A DNA stretch of 25,125 bases. Origin: Bacillota bacterium (GTDB lineage: Bacteria; Bacillota; Clostridia; Clostridiales; Clostridiaceae). Numbering within the stretch: the first letter of the stretch is position 1; every line of letters begins with the position of its first letter. Shown here one piece after another: positions 6,958 to 13,773 of the stretch. The notes under the pieces are model-generated. The model saw only the letters and a list, made by a program, of their open reading frames with translations, ran no database searches and was not told the DNA's origin. The stretch is from NCBI GenBank assembly GCA_023445445.1, contig JAEXLD010000016.1, positions 1-25,125 of the forward strand. Reading direction: 5' to 3'. The translations under genes and the position numbers were made by a program.

Positions 6958-7458
6958 ATGAAAAGAGTCATAGTGATAGGTTGTAGTGGAAGTGGAAAAT
7001 CAACTCTATCAAGAATTATAGCAGAGAAAACTAATTTACCATTAGTACATTTAGATAAGATATTTTGGCGAGAAGGCTGGGTTAATATCCCTAGAGAAGA
7101 ATTCAATATATTACTTAGAGAAGAACTGAAAAAGGACAAGTGGATAATTGACGGGAACTATGATAGGACATTAAAAGAAAGATTAAATAGATGCGATACG
7201 GTAATTTATTTAGATTATCCGAGAAGGACATGCCTCTTAGGAGTATTCAAAAGAGTAATGCAACATCGTGGTAAAGTTAGAGAAGATATGGCAGAAGGAT
7301 GCCCAGAAAAAATTGATTTAGAATTTTTACAATGGATATGGAACTTCAATAAAGAGCATAGAGATAAATTTTATAAAATACTTAAAGAAGAAAAAGACAA
7401 AGAAATATACATATTTAAAAATAGAAAAGATTGCAATGAATTTTTAAGAAATCTATAA
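6958..7458 (+). CDS. P-loop NTPase, adenylate-kinase/FlaR (topology modulation)-like
   Basis: 166 residues. The Walker A motif IGCSGSGKST lies at about residues 6-15. It is followed by the LPLVHLDKIFWREGW, WIIDGNYDRTL and DTVIYLDYPRRTCLLGVFKR segments typical of the small AAA/kinase-like proteins annotated as topology modulation protein or FlaR-like. These look like nucleoside or shikimate kinases, but the substrate is not known. Two starts are possible. ATG 6958 has a weak GGAAG six bases upstream; ATG 6946, four codons earlier, has no visible ribosome site. I prefer 6958. It follows the small membrane protein gene closely. Confidence 0.82.
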   Translation: MKRVIVIGCSGSGKSTLSRIIAEKTNLPLVHLDKIFWREGWVNIPREEFNILLREELKKDKWIIDGNYDRTLKERLNRCDTVIYLDYPRRTCLLGVFKRVMQHRGKVREDMAEGCPEKIDLEFLQWIWNFNKEHRDKFYKILKEEKDKEIYIFKNRKDCNEFLRNL

Positions 7459-7494
7459 TCATTACAATTATTTAAATATTGGTGGTGAAGTAAT

Positions 7495-7638
7495 ATGGTA
7501 AATACTTTAGGAGTAATAGGTGGTATAATTTTCTTTATTATTTTATACTATGTTATAAAAGAGGCAGTAGAAAATGGAGTTTTCAATGCGCTAAAAAGAT
7601 ACGATAAATTGAAGGAAAAGGATACTTATAATGAATAA
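7495..7638 (+). CDS. 47-residue single-span membrane protein
   Basis: ATG at 7495 to TAA at 7636-7638. The product starts MVNTLGVIGG, has one hydrophobic span (IIFFIILYYVI) and a polar amphipathic tail with KEAVENGVFNALKRYD and KEKDTYNE. Similar tiny proteins with an xKEAVxNGxxxAL tail occur in Firmicutes; I recall this pattern under DUF6019, but with low certainty. GGTGGTG (7481-7487) precedes the ATG. A strong terminator starts three bases after the stop codon, which supports a real gene end. It lies 36 bases after the P-loop gene and is probably the last gene of that unit. Confidence 0.6.
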   Translation: MVNTLGVIGGIIFFIILYYVIKEAVENGVFNALKRYDKLKEKDTYNE

Positions 7639-7640
7639 TA

Positions 7641-7667
7641 AAAACTCAGCTCTATGCTGAGTTTTTT
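7641..7667. terminator. Strong bidirectional terminator
   Basis: AAAACTCAGC (7641-7650), loop TCTAT, GCTGAGTTTT (7656-7665), then more T. It serves the plus-strand small gene and probably the converging minus-strand operon. It also forms the hairpin part of a dispersed repeat (see 7641-7705). Confidence 0.9.
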
Positions 7668-7705
7668 CCTTAATTCTACATTTTACATTTTTTAATTCTT
7701 CATTT
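7641..7705. repeat. Dispersed intergenic repeat, copy A
   Basis: The hairpin AACTCAGC/GCTGAGTT is followed by TTAATTCTACATTTTACATT (7670-7689) and TTAATTCTTCATT. Copy B at 18641-18700 has the same order: AACTCAGC, short loop, GCTGA-TT, six bases, then TTAATTCTACATTTTA. The left end overlaps the terminator and the right end overlaps the last codons of the minus-strand cyclotransferase gene. Confidence 0.55.
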
Positions 7706-8129
7706 CTCTTAGCATATATTCTTTCCAATCGCCATTTTCAATATATATGGCTTCTTCATGGAACTTTGGATCTATATCCTTATTGTATAAATAAGAATAA
7801 CAATCTTCATAGCTTTCATCATCAGTTAATTTAACTTTTACAATTTTTCTTGAGTATTCATTGTTTGGATTGCCTTCACCTAAGAAGCCTTCCATTTTAT
7901 CCATAGGCTCTATTGTTGCATCATAATCAGTAAGTTCAACAACTTCACCTACTATGGTAGTATTTCCAGGCAATACTGCTGGATAACCCTTATAAGGCAT
8001 ATGATATAATTCAAAACCACTTATTTCAGCTGGTCTTATAGAATTAATTTTTCCTTTTAGATAAAGGTCATAATTAAAAAAGCCTTCTCTTAAACTACCA
8101 TAGACAAAAATATTTAACTTTTTATTCAT
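7692..8129 (-). CDS. Gamma-glutamylcyclotransferase-like protein (GGCT/AIG2 family)
   Basis: 145 residues. MNKKLNIFVYGSLREGFFN has the family's YGSLR substrate loop. GYPAVLPGNTTIVGEVVEL and MDKMEGFLGEGNPNNEYSR follow, with E in MEGF as the likely catalytic acid. GGCT-fold enzymes cyclise gamma-glutamyl amines or peptides and release 5-oxoproline; the exact substrate is not readable here. The ATG at 8129 shares its A with the TAA stop of pcp (TAATG overlap), so translation is probably coupled. The frame extends to a TTG at 8135, which lacks support. The last codons (EMKN, stop) match the dispersed repeat, so the C-terminus may have been rewritten by it. It is last gene of the DUF969-DUF979-pcp operon. 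Confidence 0.83.
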   Translation of the reverse strand: MNKKLNIFVYGSLREGFFNYDLYLKGKINSIRPAEISGFELYHMPYKGYPAVLPGNTTIVGEVVELTDYDATIEPMDKMEGFLGEGNPNNEYSRKIVKVKLTDDESYEDCYSYLYNKDIDPKFHEEAIYIENGDWKEYMLREMKN

Positions 8130-8770
8130 TAGCAAATAGTTCCACCTATAGCTTTTATATCTGATAAATTTTCTATAATTGCTTTTATGCTAAGTTCTAG
8201 GCCTTTAGTTATATCATCTATTGACATAGATGGCATATTAGGCTTTGTAGCTGCTTGAGCTGGAATACATGGAACATGTATAAATCCACCTCTCATATTT
8301 GGGTACTTTTTATCTATTAAGTATAAAATTCCGTACATAACATGGTTGCATACAAAGGTTCCAGCTGTATTTGATACAGAAGCAGGAATTCCATTATCTA
8401 TCATTTCTTTTACCATAGCCTTTATAGGTAGGTTAGTAAAGTATGCATTTTCACCATCTTCATATATAGAAATATCAATTGGTTGATTACCTTCATTATC
8501 TTGAATTCTTGCATCATCAATATTTATAGCAACTCTTTCTGGTGTAATCCCAAATCTTCCAGCAGCTTGTCCGATAGATATTACTACATCTGGATTATGA
8601 TTTTCTATATTTTCTTCTATTTTTTCTAGAGCTTTTCTAAATACAGTAGGTATTTCAATTTTTATAATGTCTTGTCCTAAAATAGTATCTGGTAATTTCT
8701 TTACAGCTTCTAATGCTGGATTTACACTTTCTCCACCAAAAGGATCAAAACCTGTAATTAATATTTTCAT
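8129..8770 (-). CDS. pcp: Pyrrolidone-carboxylate peptidase (pyroglutamyl peptidase I)
   Basis: 213 residues, normal for the family. This cytoplasmic cysteine peptidase (C15) removes N-terminal pyroglutamate from peptides. MKILITGFDPFGGESVNPAL is the diagnostic start. The catalytic triad is visible: E78 in GITPERVAINIDDARI, C141 in SNTAGTFVCNHVMYG and H165 in GGFIHVPCIP. AGGAGG lies seven bases before the ATG. It starts 19 bases after the DUF979 gene and overlaps the cyclotransferase gene by one base, so it is the third gene of four. Confidence 0.97.
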   Translation of the reverse strand: MKILITGFDPFGGESVNPALEAVKKLPDTILGQDIIKIEIPTVFRKALEKIEENIENHNPDVVISIGQAAGRFGITPERVAINIDDARIQDNEGNQPIDISIYEDGENAYFTNLPIKAMVKEMIDNGIPASVSNTAGTFVCNHVMYGILYLIDKKYPNMRGGFIHVPCIPAQAATKPNMPSMSIDDITKGLELSIKAIIENLSDIKAIGGTIC

Positions 8771-8789
8771 TTGTTATCCTCCTTATTTA

Positions 8790-9719
8790 TTAAAATGCTA
8801 AGAAGTACATTAATGCTATGTGTATTGCAAGTAAAATTATTGCAAATGGAGCTTGATATTTTATAACAGCATTCTTATCTTTAGTTTCTAATAATGCTAC
8901 TGGTAATATGTTAAAGTTAGCAGCCATTGGAGTCATTAAAGTTCCACAGAAACCAGCTGTCATAGCTAAAGCTGAAGCTATTATAGGATCTCCTCCTTGA
9001 GCAAAGACAAAAGGTACTCCAATACCAACTGTTATTACTGAAAATGCAGCGAAAGCATTTCCCATTATAGCAGTAAATAAAGCCATTCCCACACAGTAAG
9101 CAGTTACTCCTACAAGTATATTCCCTTGTGGAATTACTCCAGAAATTATGTTTGATATAATGTCACCAACACCAGCAGCTGTGAATAAAGCACCAAGTGC
9201 AGCTAATAATTGAGGTAATATTGCAGTGGCGCCAACAGCTTGGAACATTCTGTTACTATCCTCTAAGAACTCAATAGGTGTAGCTTTAGTTAATATAAAT
9301 GTAGTTATTAAAGCTACTATAGCTGCAATACCAACAGCAGCAACACCAGAGATTTCTGTGAATTGAGCAATAACTAATGCAACTAAAGCTATTATTAATG
9401 ATGGAATAAATATTTTTATTCCAATTTCTTTTGATTTTAAGCTTGCAAAAGTTGTATCTAAATCTTTTAAAGTTCCAATATTAATTTGATTAAAGGCAGC
9501 TAAAGCACCTATTACTACAATTAATGAACCAGTGATAACTGATGGAATAACTTCTCCTAGGATAAATATAACACCAAGAATTCCCCAGAATAAAGATGTA
9601 CCATATCTAGTTTTATGATTTTTATCTTTTAAAGTAAACATCATAGTTAGTATAAAGAATAAACCAACCAGAATATAGAATATTTGTAATAGTATATTTG
9701 AAATTGCTTTAATATCCAT
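8790..9719 (-). CDS. DUF979 family membrane protein, putative permease subunit
   Basis: 309 residues, almost entirely hydrophobic with roughly nine to ten membrane spans. It starts MDIKAISNILLQIFYILVGLFF and includes a charged loop LKDKNHKTRYGTSLFWG. Near the end GGDPIIASALAMTAGFCGTLMTPMAANFNILPVALL resembles the substrate-site half of ion-transporter-superfamily carriers. DUF979 is known to me as a partner of DUF969 beside pcp in Firmicutes; the transported substrate is not established. It starts 12 bases after the DUF969 stop with AGGAAG as its ribosome site. The DUF969 and DUF979 halves probably form one carrier; this is inference from pairing and hydrophobicity. Confidence 0.85.
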   Translation of the reverse strand: MDIKAISNILLQIFYILVGLFFILTMMFTLKDKNHKTRYGTSLFWGILGVIFILGEVIPSVITGSLIVVIGALAAFNQINIGTLKDLDTTFASLKSKEIGIKIFIPSLIIALVALVIAQFTEISGVAAVGIAAIVALITTFILTKATPIEFLEDSNRMFQAVGATAILPQLLAALGALFTAAGVGDIISNIISGVIPQGNILVGVTAYCVGMALFTAIMGNAFAAFSVITVGIGVPFVFAQGGDPIIASALAMTAGFCGTLMTPMAANFNILPVALLETKDKNAVIKYQAPFAIILLAIHIALMYFLAF

Positions 9720-9731
9720 ATATCTTCCTAC

Positions 9732-10394
9732 CTATTTTTTATATTTTTTTGAAAGTTTTTTGTCTAATAAATAGTTTTGAATAACTCCTAAAATAAATGC
9801 TATTATAGCCACAGGAATTGAAGCCTTAGCAATTTGTAAGGTATCAACGTTATAGCCAAGAGTTTCTAAAGTACCAGCAATTAGTAAAACACCTGAATTA
9901 GCTAAAAATACATTTTGTCCAAAGAAGTTACCATAGTTATCATTAGCAGCAGATGCAGCTTTAATTAAATCCTCATCCTTCTCATCAAGTTCACCGTATT
10001 TTGAAATAGCAGCACCTTGAGCCATAGGGTTAATAAGTGGTCTTACAAATTGAGGATGTCCACCAAGTTTAACTGCCATAGTTGAAGCAGCTTCTCTAAT
10101 AAATAGATATCCTGATATAAGTTTACCAGTAGATAAACCTTTTACTTTTTTAATTAATTCTATTGCTTTTTCTTTTAGCCCATATCTTTCACATAAACCT
10201 ATTACAGGTAATGTTAAAAGAAATAAACTCATTTCTCTTTTTTGTACGAATGTTTGTCCTAAGGTTGTTAATATTTCAGAAATGCTCATGTCTGCAATTA
10301 ATCCAGTTACTATACCAGAAACAATTACAACTGCAATTGTATTAAATTTTAGAGCAAATCCTACTATGATTATCAGTATTCCTATTAATGCCAT
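9732..10394 (-). CDS. DUF969 family membrane protein, putative permease subunit
   Basis: 220 residues and first gene of the minus-strand operon. It starts MALIGILIIIVGFALKFNTI with membrane spans throughout. The central loop YGLKEKAIELIKKVKGLSTGKL is followed by YLFIREAASTMAVKLGGHPQFVRPLINPMA, which is very characteristic of DUF969. A polar loop GELDEKDEDLIKAASAANDNYGNFF and two final spans follow. With DUF979 it makes a split carrier-like pair. The ribosome site AAAGGA lies in the loop of a small hairpin TCGAA/TTCGA (10400-10413 in plus coordinates). A promoter candidate lies about 70 bases upstream. Confidence 0.85.
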   Translation of the reverse strand: MALIGILIIIVGFALKFNTIAVVIVSGIVTGLIADMSISEILTTLGQTFVQKREMSLFLLTLPVIGLCERYGLKEKAIELIKKVKGLSTGKLISGYLFIREAASTMAVKLGGHPQFVRPLINPMAQGAAISKYGELDEKDEDLIKAASAANDNYGNFFGQNVFLANSGVLLIAGTLETLGYNVDTLQIAKASIPVAIIAFILGVIQNYLLDKKLSKKYKK

Positions 10395-10464
10395 TTTTAT
10401 CGAATCCTTTCGAAATTTGTTATATAAAGTATAGATAATATTATATATACATTTTTACAAAAAA

Positions 10465-10493
10465 TCTATAGAAATATTTGATAATTTATACAA
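10465..10493 (-). promoter_or_regulatory. Promoter for the DUF969-DUF979-pcp-GGCT operon
   Basis: On the minus strand: TTGTAT (plus 10488-10493), a 17-base spacer, TATAGA (plus 10465-10470). The leader to the ATG would be about 65 bases, with no riboswitch-like sequence in it. Confidence 0.45.
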
Positions 10494-10649
10494 AAATAAC
10501 ACTAAAAAATGACAAATAGATAATTGGATTACAAGTAATTTCAGCTAAATATATGTAATAAAATAAATAATATAGTTTATATACAATAAAAATAATTAAA
10601 TTAATCTGTATTAAGATAAAAATACCAATAAAAAAATTTAAAAAAAACA

Positions 10650-10678
10650 TTTACATCTGAATTCTTTTATGATAATAT
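10650..10678 (+). promoter_or_regulatory. Promoter for the PTS gene
   Basis: TTTACA (10650-10655), 17 bases, TAATAT (10673-10678). Transcription would start near 10685, just before the antiterminator element. Between here and the divergent promoter at 10493 I see only AT-rich sequence. Confidence 0.5.
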
Positions 10679-10697
10679 GGGTACATAATCAAATAAG

Positions 10698-10729
10698 TAG
10701 TGTGTTACTGGTAAAGCAGGCAAGGACTA
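10698..10729 (+). promoter_or_regulatory. Ribonucleic antiterminator (RAT) of the LicT/SacY/GlcT type
   Basis: TGTTACTG (10703-10710), a short loop and GCAGGCA (10716-10722) match the conserved core of RNA targets bound by BglG/LicT-family antiterminators. Outer TAGT (10698-10701) and ACTA (10726-10729) close the hairpin. Its 3' side (AAGGACTA) is also the 5' side of the terminator that follows, so the two structures exclude each other. No antiterminator gene lies in the window, so the protein must be encoded elsewhere. Confidence 0.85.
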
Positions 10730-10780
10730 AAATTATTATAGATATACTATAGCTATATCTATAAGGTTTGGTCCTTTTTT
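10722..10780 (+). terminator. Leader terminator (attenuator) before the PTS gene
   Basis: AAGGACTAAA (10722-10731) pairs with TTTGGTCCTT (10767-10776, one G-U). An inner perfect stem TATAGATATA/TATATCTATA (10737-10746 and 10754-10763) stacks inside, and TTTTTT ends it. It lies about 130 bases before the start codon, as expected for sugar-controlled antitermination. Confidence 0.87.
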
Positions 10781-10907
10781 ATTTTCAAAATTTTATAATA
10801 AAATTAAAAAATTATGCAAATAATATCTGTAAATAAGAAACATTCTATTTTAGCAATTATCAAATAATAGTTTATTTATAAAAAATTACTTTAAGGAGGA
10901 ATTATTA

Positions 10908-12605
10908 ATGTTACAACAATTACAAAGAATCGGTAAAGCTATAATGCTTCCAATAGCAGCATTACCAATCGCAGGTATATTACTAGGTGTTGGTGGAGCT
11001 TTATTAGGAATTTCAGGATTATCAAATCCACCAGCAGTTTATCAACCATTAATAGCTTTTGTTAATATTCCAGTAGTTACAGCAATATTAACAATAATGA
11101 AAAATGTAGGAGATATTATATTTGGAAATCTTCCTCTACTATTTGCAGTAGGTGTTGCAGTTGGACTTGCTAAAAAGGATAAGGGAACTGCAGGTTTAGC
11201 TTCAATCTTTGGATTTATAGTTATGAACCAAGTTATATCTTCAATGTTAGCATTAGGATTAACTCAATTAGGAGTTATTACTCCAGATGCAGTTGGTGAA
11301 TATGGTACTTATGTTACTACTAACTTAGGTATATTTACATTAAATATGTCAGTTTTCGGTGGAATTATTACAGGTATAGTTACAGCAATATTACACAATA
11401 AATATCATACAATACAATTACCACAAGTTTTAGGATTTTTCTCAGGATCAAGATTTGTTCCAATAGTAACTTCTTTAGCTATGGCAGTAGTTGGTGCTAT
11501 ACTAGCATTCCTATGGCCAGTAGTTCAAAATGGAATAGGTGTACTTTCAGAATTAGTTAGAAATGCAGGTCCTATAGGAACATTCTTCTATGGAGTTATT
11601 GAAAGAGCATTAATTCCATTTGGATTACACCACGTATTCTATACACCATTCTGGTATGGATCATTTGTTGATGGAAAAATATTAGTTGATGGTGCATGGC
11701 AAACAGTTGCAGGAGCTAACACAGCTTACTTTGCTCAATTATCAAGCATGAGTAGCTTAGTTGGAGCTTCATCAGCAGATATGTCAACAATAGTTGCAGG
11801 TACTACAAGATTTATGGCTGGTAAATTCCCATTCATGATGTTTGGTCTTCCAGCAGCAGCATTAGCTATGTATAGAACAGCAGCACCAGCTAAGAAAAAG
11901 GTTGTTGGATCATTATTAGCATCAGCTGCAATTACAGCATTACTTACTGGTATTACAGAACCAATTGAATTTACATTCTTATTCGTTGCACCAGTATTAT
12001 ATGGAGTTCACTGTTTATTAGCAGGTTTATCATTCATGTTAATGGATGTACTTAACGTATTCATAGGTATGACATTCTCAGGTGGATTAATAGACTTTAC
12101 ATTATTCGGTTTATTACCAGCAGGAGCAGGCGTTCCTACTCACTGGTTAAGATTAATCTTAGTTGGTATAGTTTATGCAGTAGTTTACTACTTCTTATTC
12201 TTATTCTTAATTAAGAAGTTCAACTTAAAGACTCCAGGTAGAGATGAAAGCGAAGAAGAAGTTAAACTTTACTCAAAAGCTGACTACCAAGAAAAGGCAG
12301 GTATCCCTCAAGCTGATATCAATGAAAAGTCTTCAAACAAAAAGAACGGAAAGAACAATGAAATAGTTGAAAAAGCACCAGCAGTTTTAGCAGCTTTAGG
12401 TGGAGAAGAAAATATAGTTAGCGTTGATGCTTGTATTACAAGATTAAGAGTAGAAGTTAAAGATAAAGCAAATGTTAACAAAGATGAATTAAAAGCATTA
12501 GGAGCAGCAGGAGTAGTTGAAGTTGGTAATGGAATCCAAGCTATCTTCGGTGCAAAAGCAGATGCTTACAAGAATGAAATTAAAAATATCTTAGATATAG
12601 ATTAA
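10908..12605 (+). CDS. PTS glucose-family transporter, fused EIIC-EIIB
   Basis: 565 residues. EIIC (about 1-440) is a multi-span membrane domain beginning MLQQLQRIGKAIMLPIAALP, with GLHHVFYTPFWYGSF and GITEPIEFTFLFVAPVLYG, the hallmarks of the Glc/MalX/NagE family. After a charged linker (about 445-485) comes EIIB, with phosphorylated C509 in SVDACITRLRVEV and the VVEVGNGIQAIFG end. No EIIA domain is present, so EIIA must come from another protein. It takes up and phosphorylates a hexose-type sugar using phosphate from HPr/EIIA; whether glucose, maltose or N-acetylglucosamine is not readable. AAGGAGG is seven to eight bases before the ATG. Codon choice looks biased to a few codons, suggesting high expression. 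It has its own RAT leader and a strong terminator, so it is a one-gene unit. Confidence 0.92.
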   Translation: MLQQLQRIGKAIMLPIAALPIAGILLGVGGALLGISGLSNPPAVYQPLIAFVNIPVVTAILTIMKNVGDIIFGNLPLLFAVGVAVGLAKKDKGTAGLASIFGFIVMNQVISSMLALGLTQLGVITPDAVGEYGTYVTTNLGIFTLNMSVFGGIITGIVTAILHNKYHTIQLPQVLGFFSGSRFVPIVTSLAMAVVGAILAFLWPVVQNGIGVLSELVRNAGPIGTFFYGVIERALIPFGLHHVFYTPFWYGSFVDGKILVDGAWQTVAGANTAYFAQLSSMSSLVGASSADMSTIVAGTTRFMAGKFPFMMFGLPAAALAMYRTAAPAKKKVVGSLLASAAITALLTGITEPIEFTFLFVAPVLYGVHCLLAGLSFMLMDVLNVFIGMTFSGGLIDFTLFGLLPAGAGVPTHWLRLILVGIVYAVVYYFLFLFLIKKFNLKTPGRDESEEEVKLYSKADYQEKAGIPQADINEKSSNKKNGKNNEIVEKAPAVLAALGGEENIVSVDACITRLRVEVKDKANVNKDELKALGAAGVVEVGNGIQAIFGAKADAYKNEIKNILDID

Positions 12606-12612
12606 TTTAAAC

Positions 12613-12648
12613 AAAAGCTCAGGAAATTAAGTTTCCTGAGTTTTTTTT
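12613..12648 (+). terminator. Strong intrinsic terminator after the PTS gene
   Basis: CTCAGGAAA (12618-12626), loop TTAAG, TTTCCTGAG (12632-12640), then eight T. Confidence 0.93.
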
Positions 12649-12788
12649 ATTTTATATAGGAAAATTTTTGCTAAATTAATATATTTTTATTAAAATATTA
12701 CTAAATAAGTGGTAAATTATAATATATACATAAAAAGTATAACTTATATAAAAAATAAACACTTATAACATTTAGAAAGGAGTATGTA

Positions 12789-13742
12789 ATGAAAAAAACA
12801 AAAATAATTATTTTAATTACAATTTTTATTCTAATAGTAGGTTCAATAATATATATAAATAGGTCTAAACTTTTTCCTAAGAAGGAAGAAGAAGTAATAG
12901 AGATTACTAATCCAGATCTTTCTTTTGCTGTTTTTGGTGACGTTCATGAGAATGTAAATCATTTTCAAGAAGCCATAGATGATTTTTATAGAATAAATCC
13001 AAATATGGATGCATTAATTCTCAATGGTGATAATGTGGATCAAGGGATAGATGAACAATATGATTCCATGAATAAAGTGTTAGGAAAAAATAGCAAATTA
13101 TTACCTGAAATAATAATAAAGAATATAGGTAATCATGAGTTTTTTGATTATAATATCGAAACTAACTCCAAGGAGGAAGTTCAAGGCTTTATTAGAAATT
13201 ACTTAGATTTTGCAGGAGAAGAAAAGGTATATCATGATAAGTGGATAAAAGATTATCATTTTATTTCTTTAGGATCTGAAGATGGTAACTCTGAAACTAT
13301 GAATTCAGTAACAGCTTTTTTGTCTAAGGAACAATTAGATTGGCTTAAAGAAAAGTTAGCTGAGAATTATGAAAAGGGAAAACCTATTTTTGTATTTTTA
13401 CATCAGCAATTAGAATATCCAAATAGCAAGTGGATTGGAGTTCAACAAGCAGAAGAATTAAGAAATATATTATCAGAGTATCCAGAGGTAATATTATTTT
13501 CATCTCATACTCATAGAGATTTATCTGATAATAGCATATCTTTAGACAGACCCTTTACTATAGTGAATACAGGAGCAATTCATTATACATTAGTAATTGA
13601 TGAGTATGAAGAAAGAGGAGTTAGAAGAGAAGATGACTATATTAATGGGATTTATGTTGAGGTAAATGGAAATACTGTTAGAATTAAAGCAAGAGATATA
13701 AAAGAAAAGCAGTGGAGATATAATATAGAAGTTTCAAAATAA
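12789..13742 (+). CDS. Membrane-anchored calcineurin-like metallophosphoesterase
   Basis: 317 residues. A basic start and one hydrophobic span (about 5-24) form a signal anchor, placing the enzyme outside the membrane. The five metallophosphoesterase blocks appear in order: FAVFGDVHEN, LILNGDNVD, KNIGNHEFF, FVFLHQQLE and SSHTHRD. Together they would bind two metal ions. The fourth and fifth blocks are slightly unusual (LHQ; SHTH rather than GHTH). Substrate is unknown; cyclic-nucleotide, phospholipid and phosphoprotein enzymes share this layout. The ATG at 12789 follows AAAGGAG (12777-12783). The next gene, homoserine dehydrogenase, starts 31 bases later without a terminator, so they may share a transcript although no functional link is evident. 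Confidence 0.87.
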   Translation: MKKTKIIILITIFILIVGSIIYINRSKLFPKKEEEVIEITNPDLSFAVFGDVHENVNHFQEAIDDFYRINPNMDALILNGDNVDQGIDEQYDSMNKVLGKNSKLLPEIIIKNIGNHEFFDYNIETNSKEEVQGFIRNYLDFAGEEKVYHDKWIKDYHFISLGSEDGNSETMNSVTAFLSKEQLDWLKEKLAENYEKGKPIFVFLHQQLEYPNSKWIGVQQAEELRNILSEYPEVILFSSHTHRDLSDNSISLDRPFTIVNTGAIHYTLVIDEYEERGVRREDDYINGIYVEVNGNTVRIKARDIKEKQWRYNIEVSK

Positions 13743-13773
13743 ATAATAGTTTATTGATATAGGGGGAAGAGTT

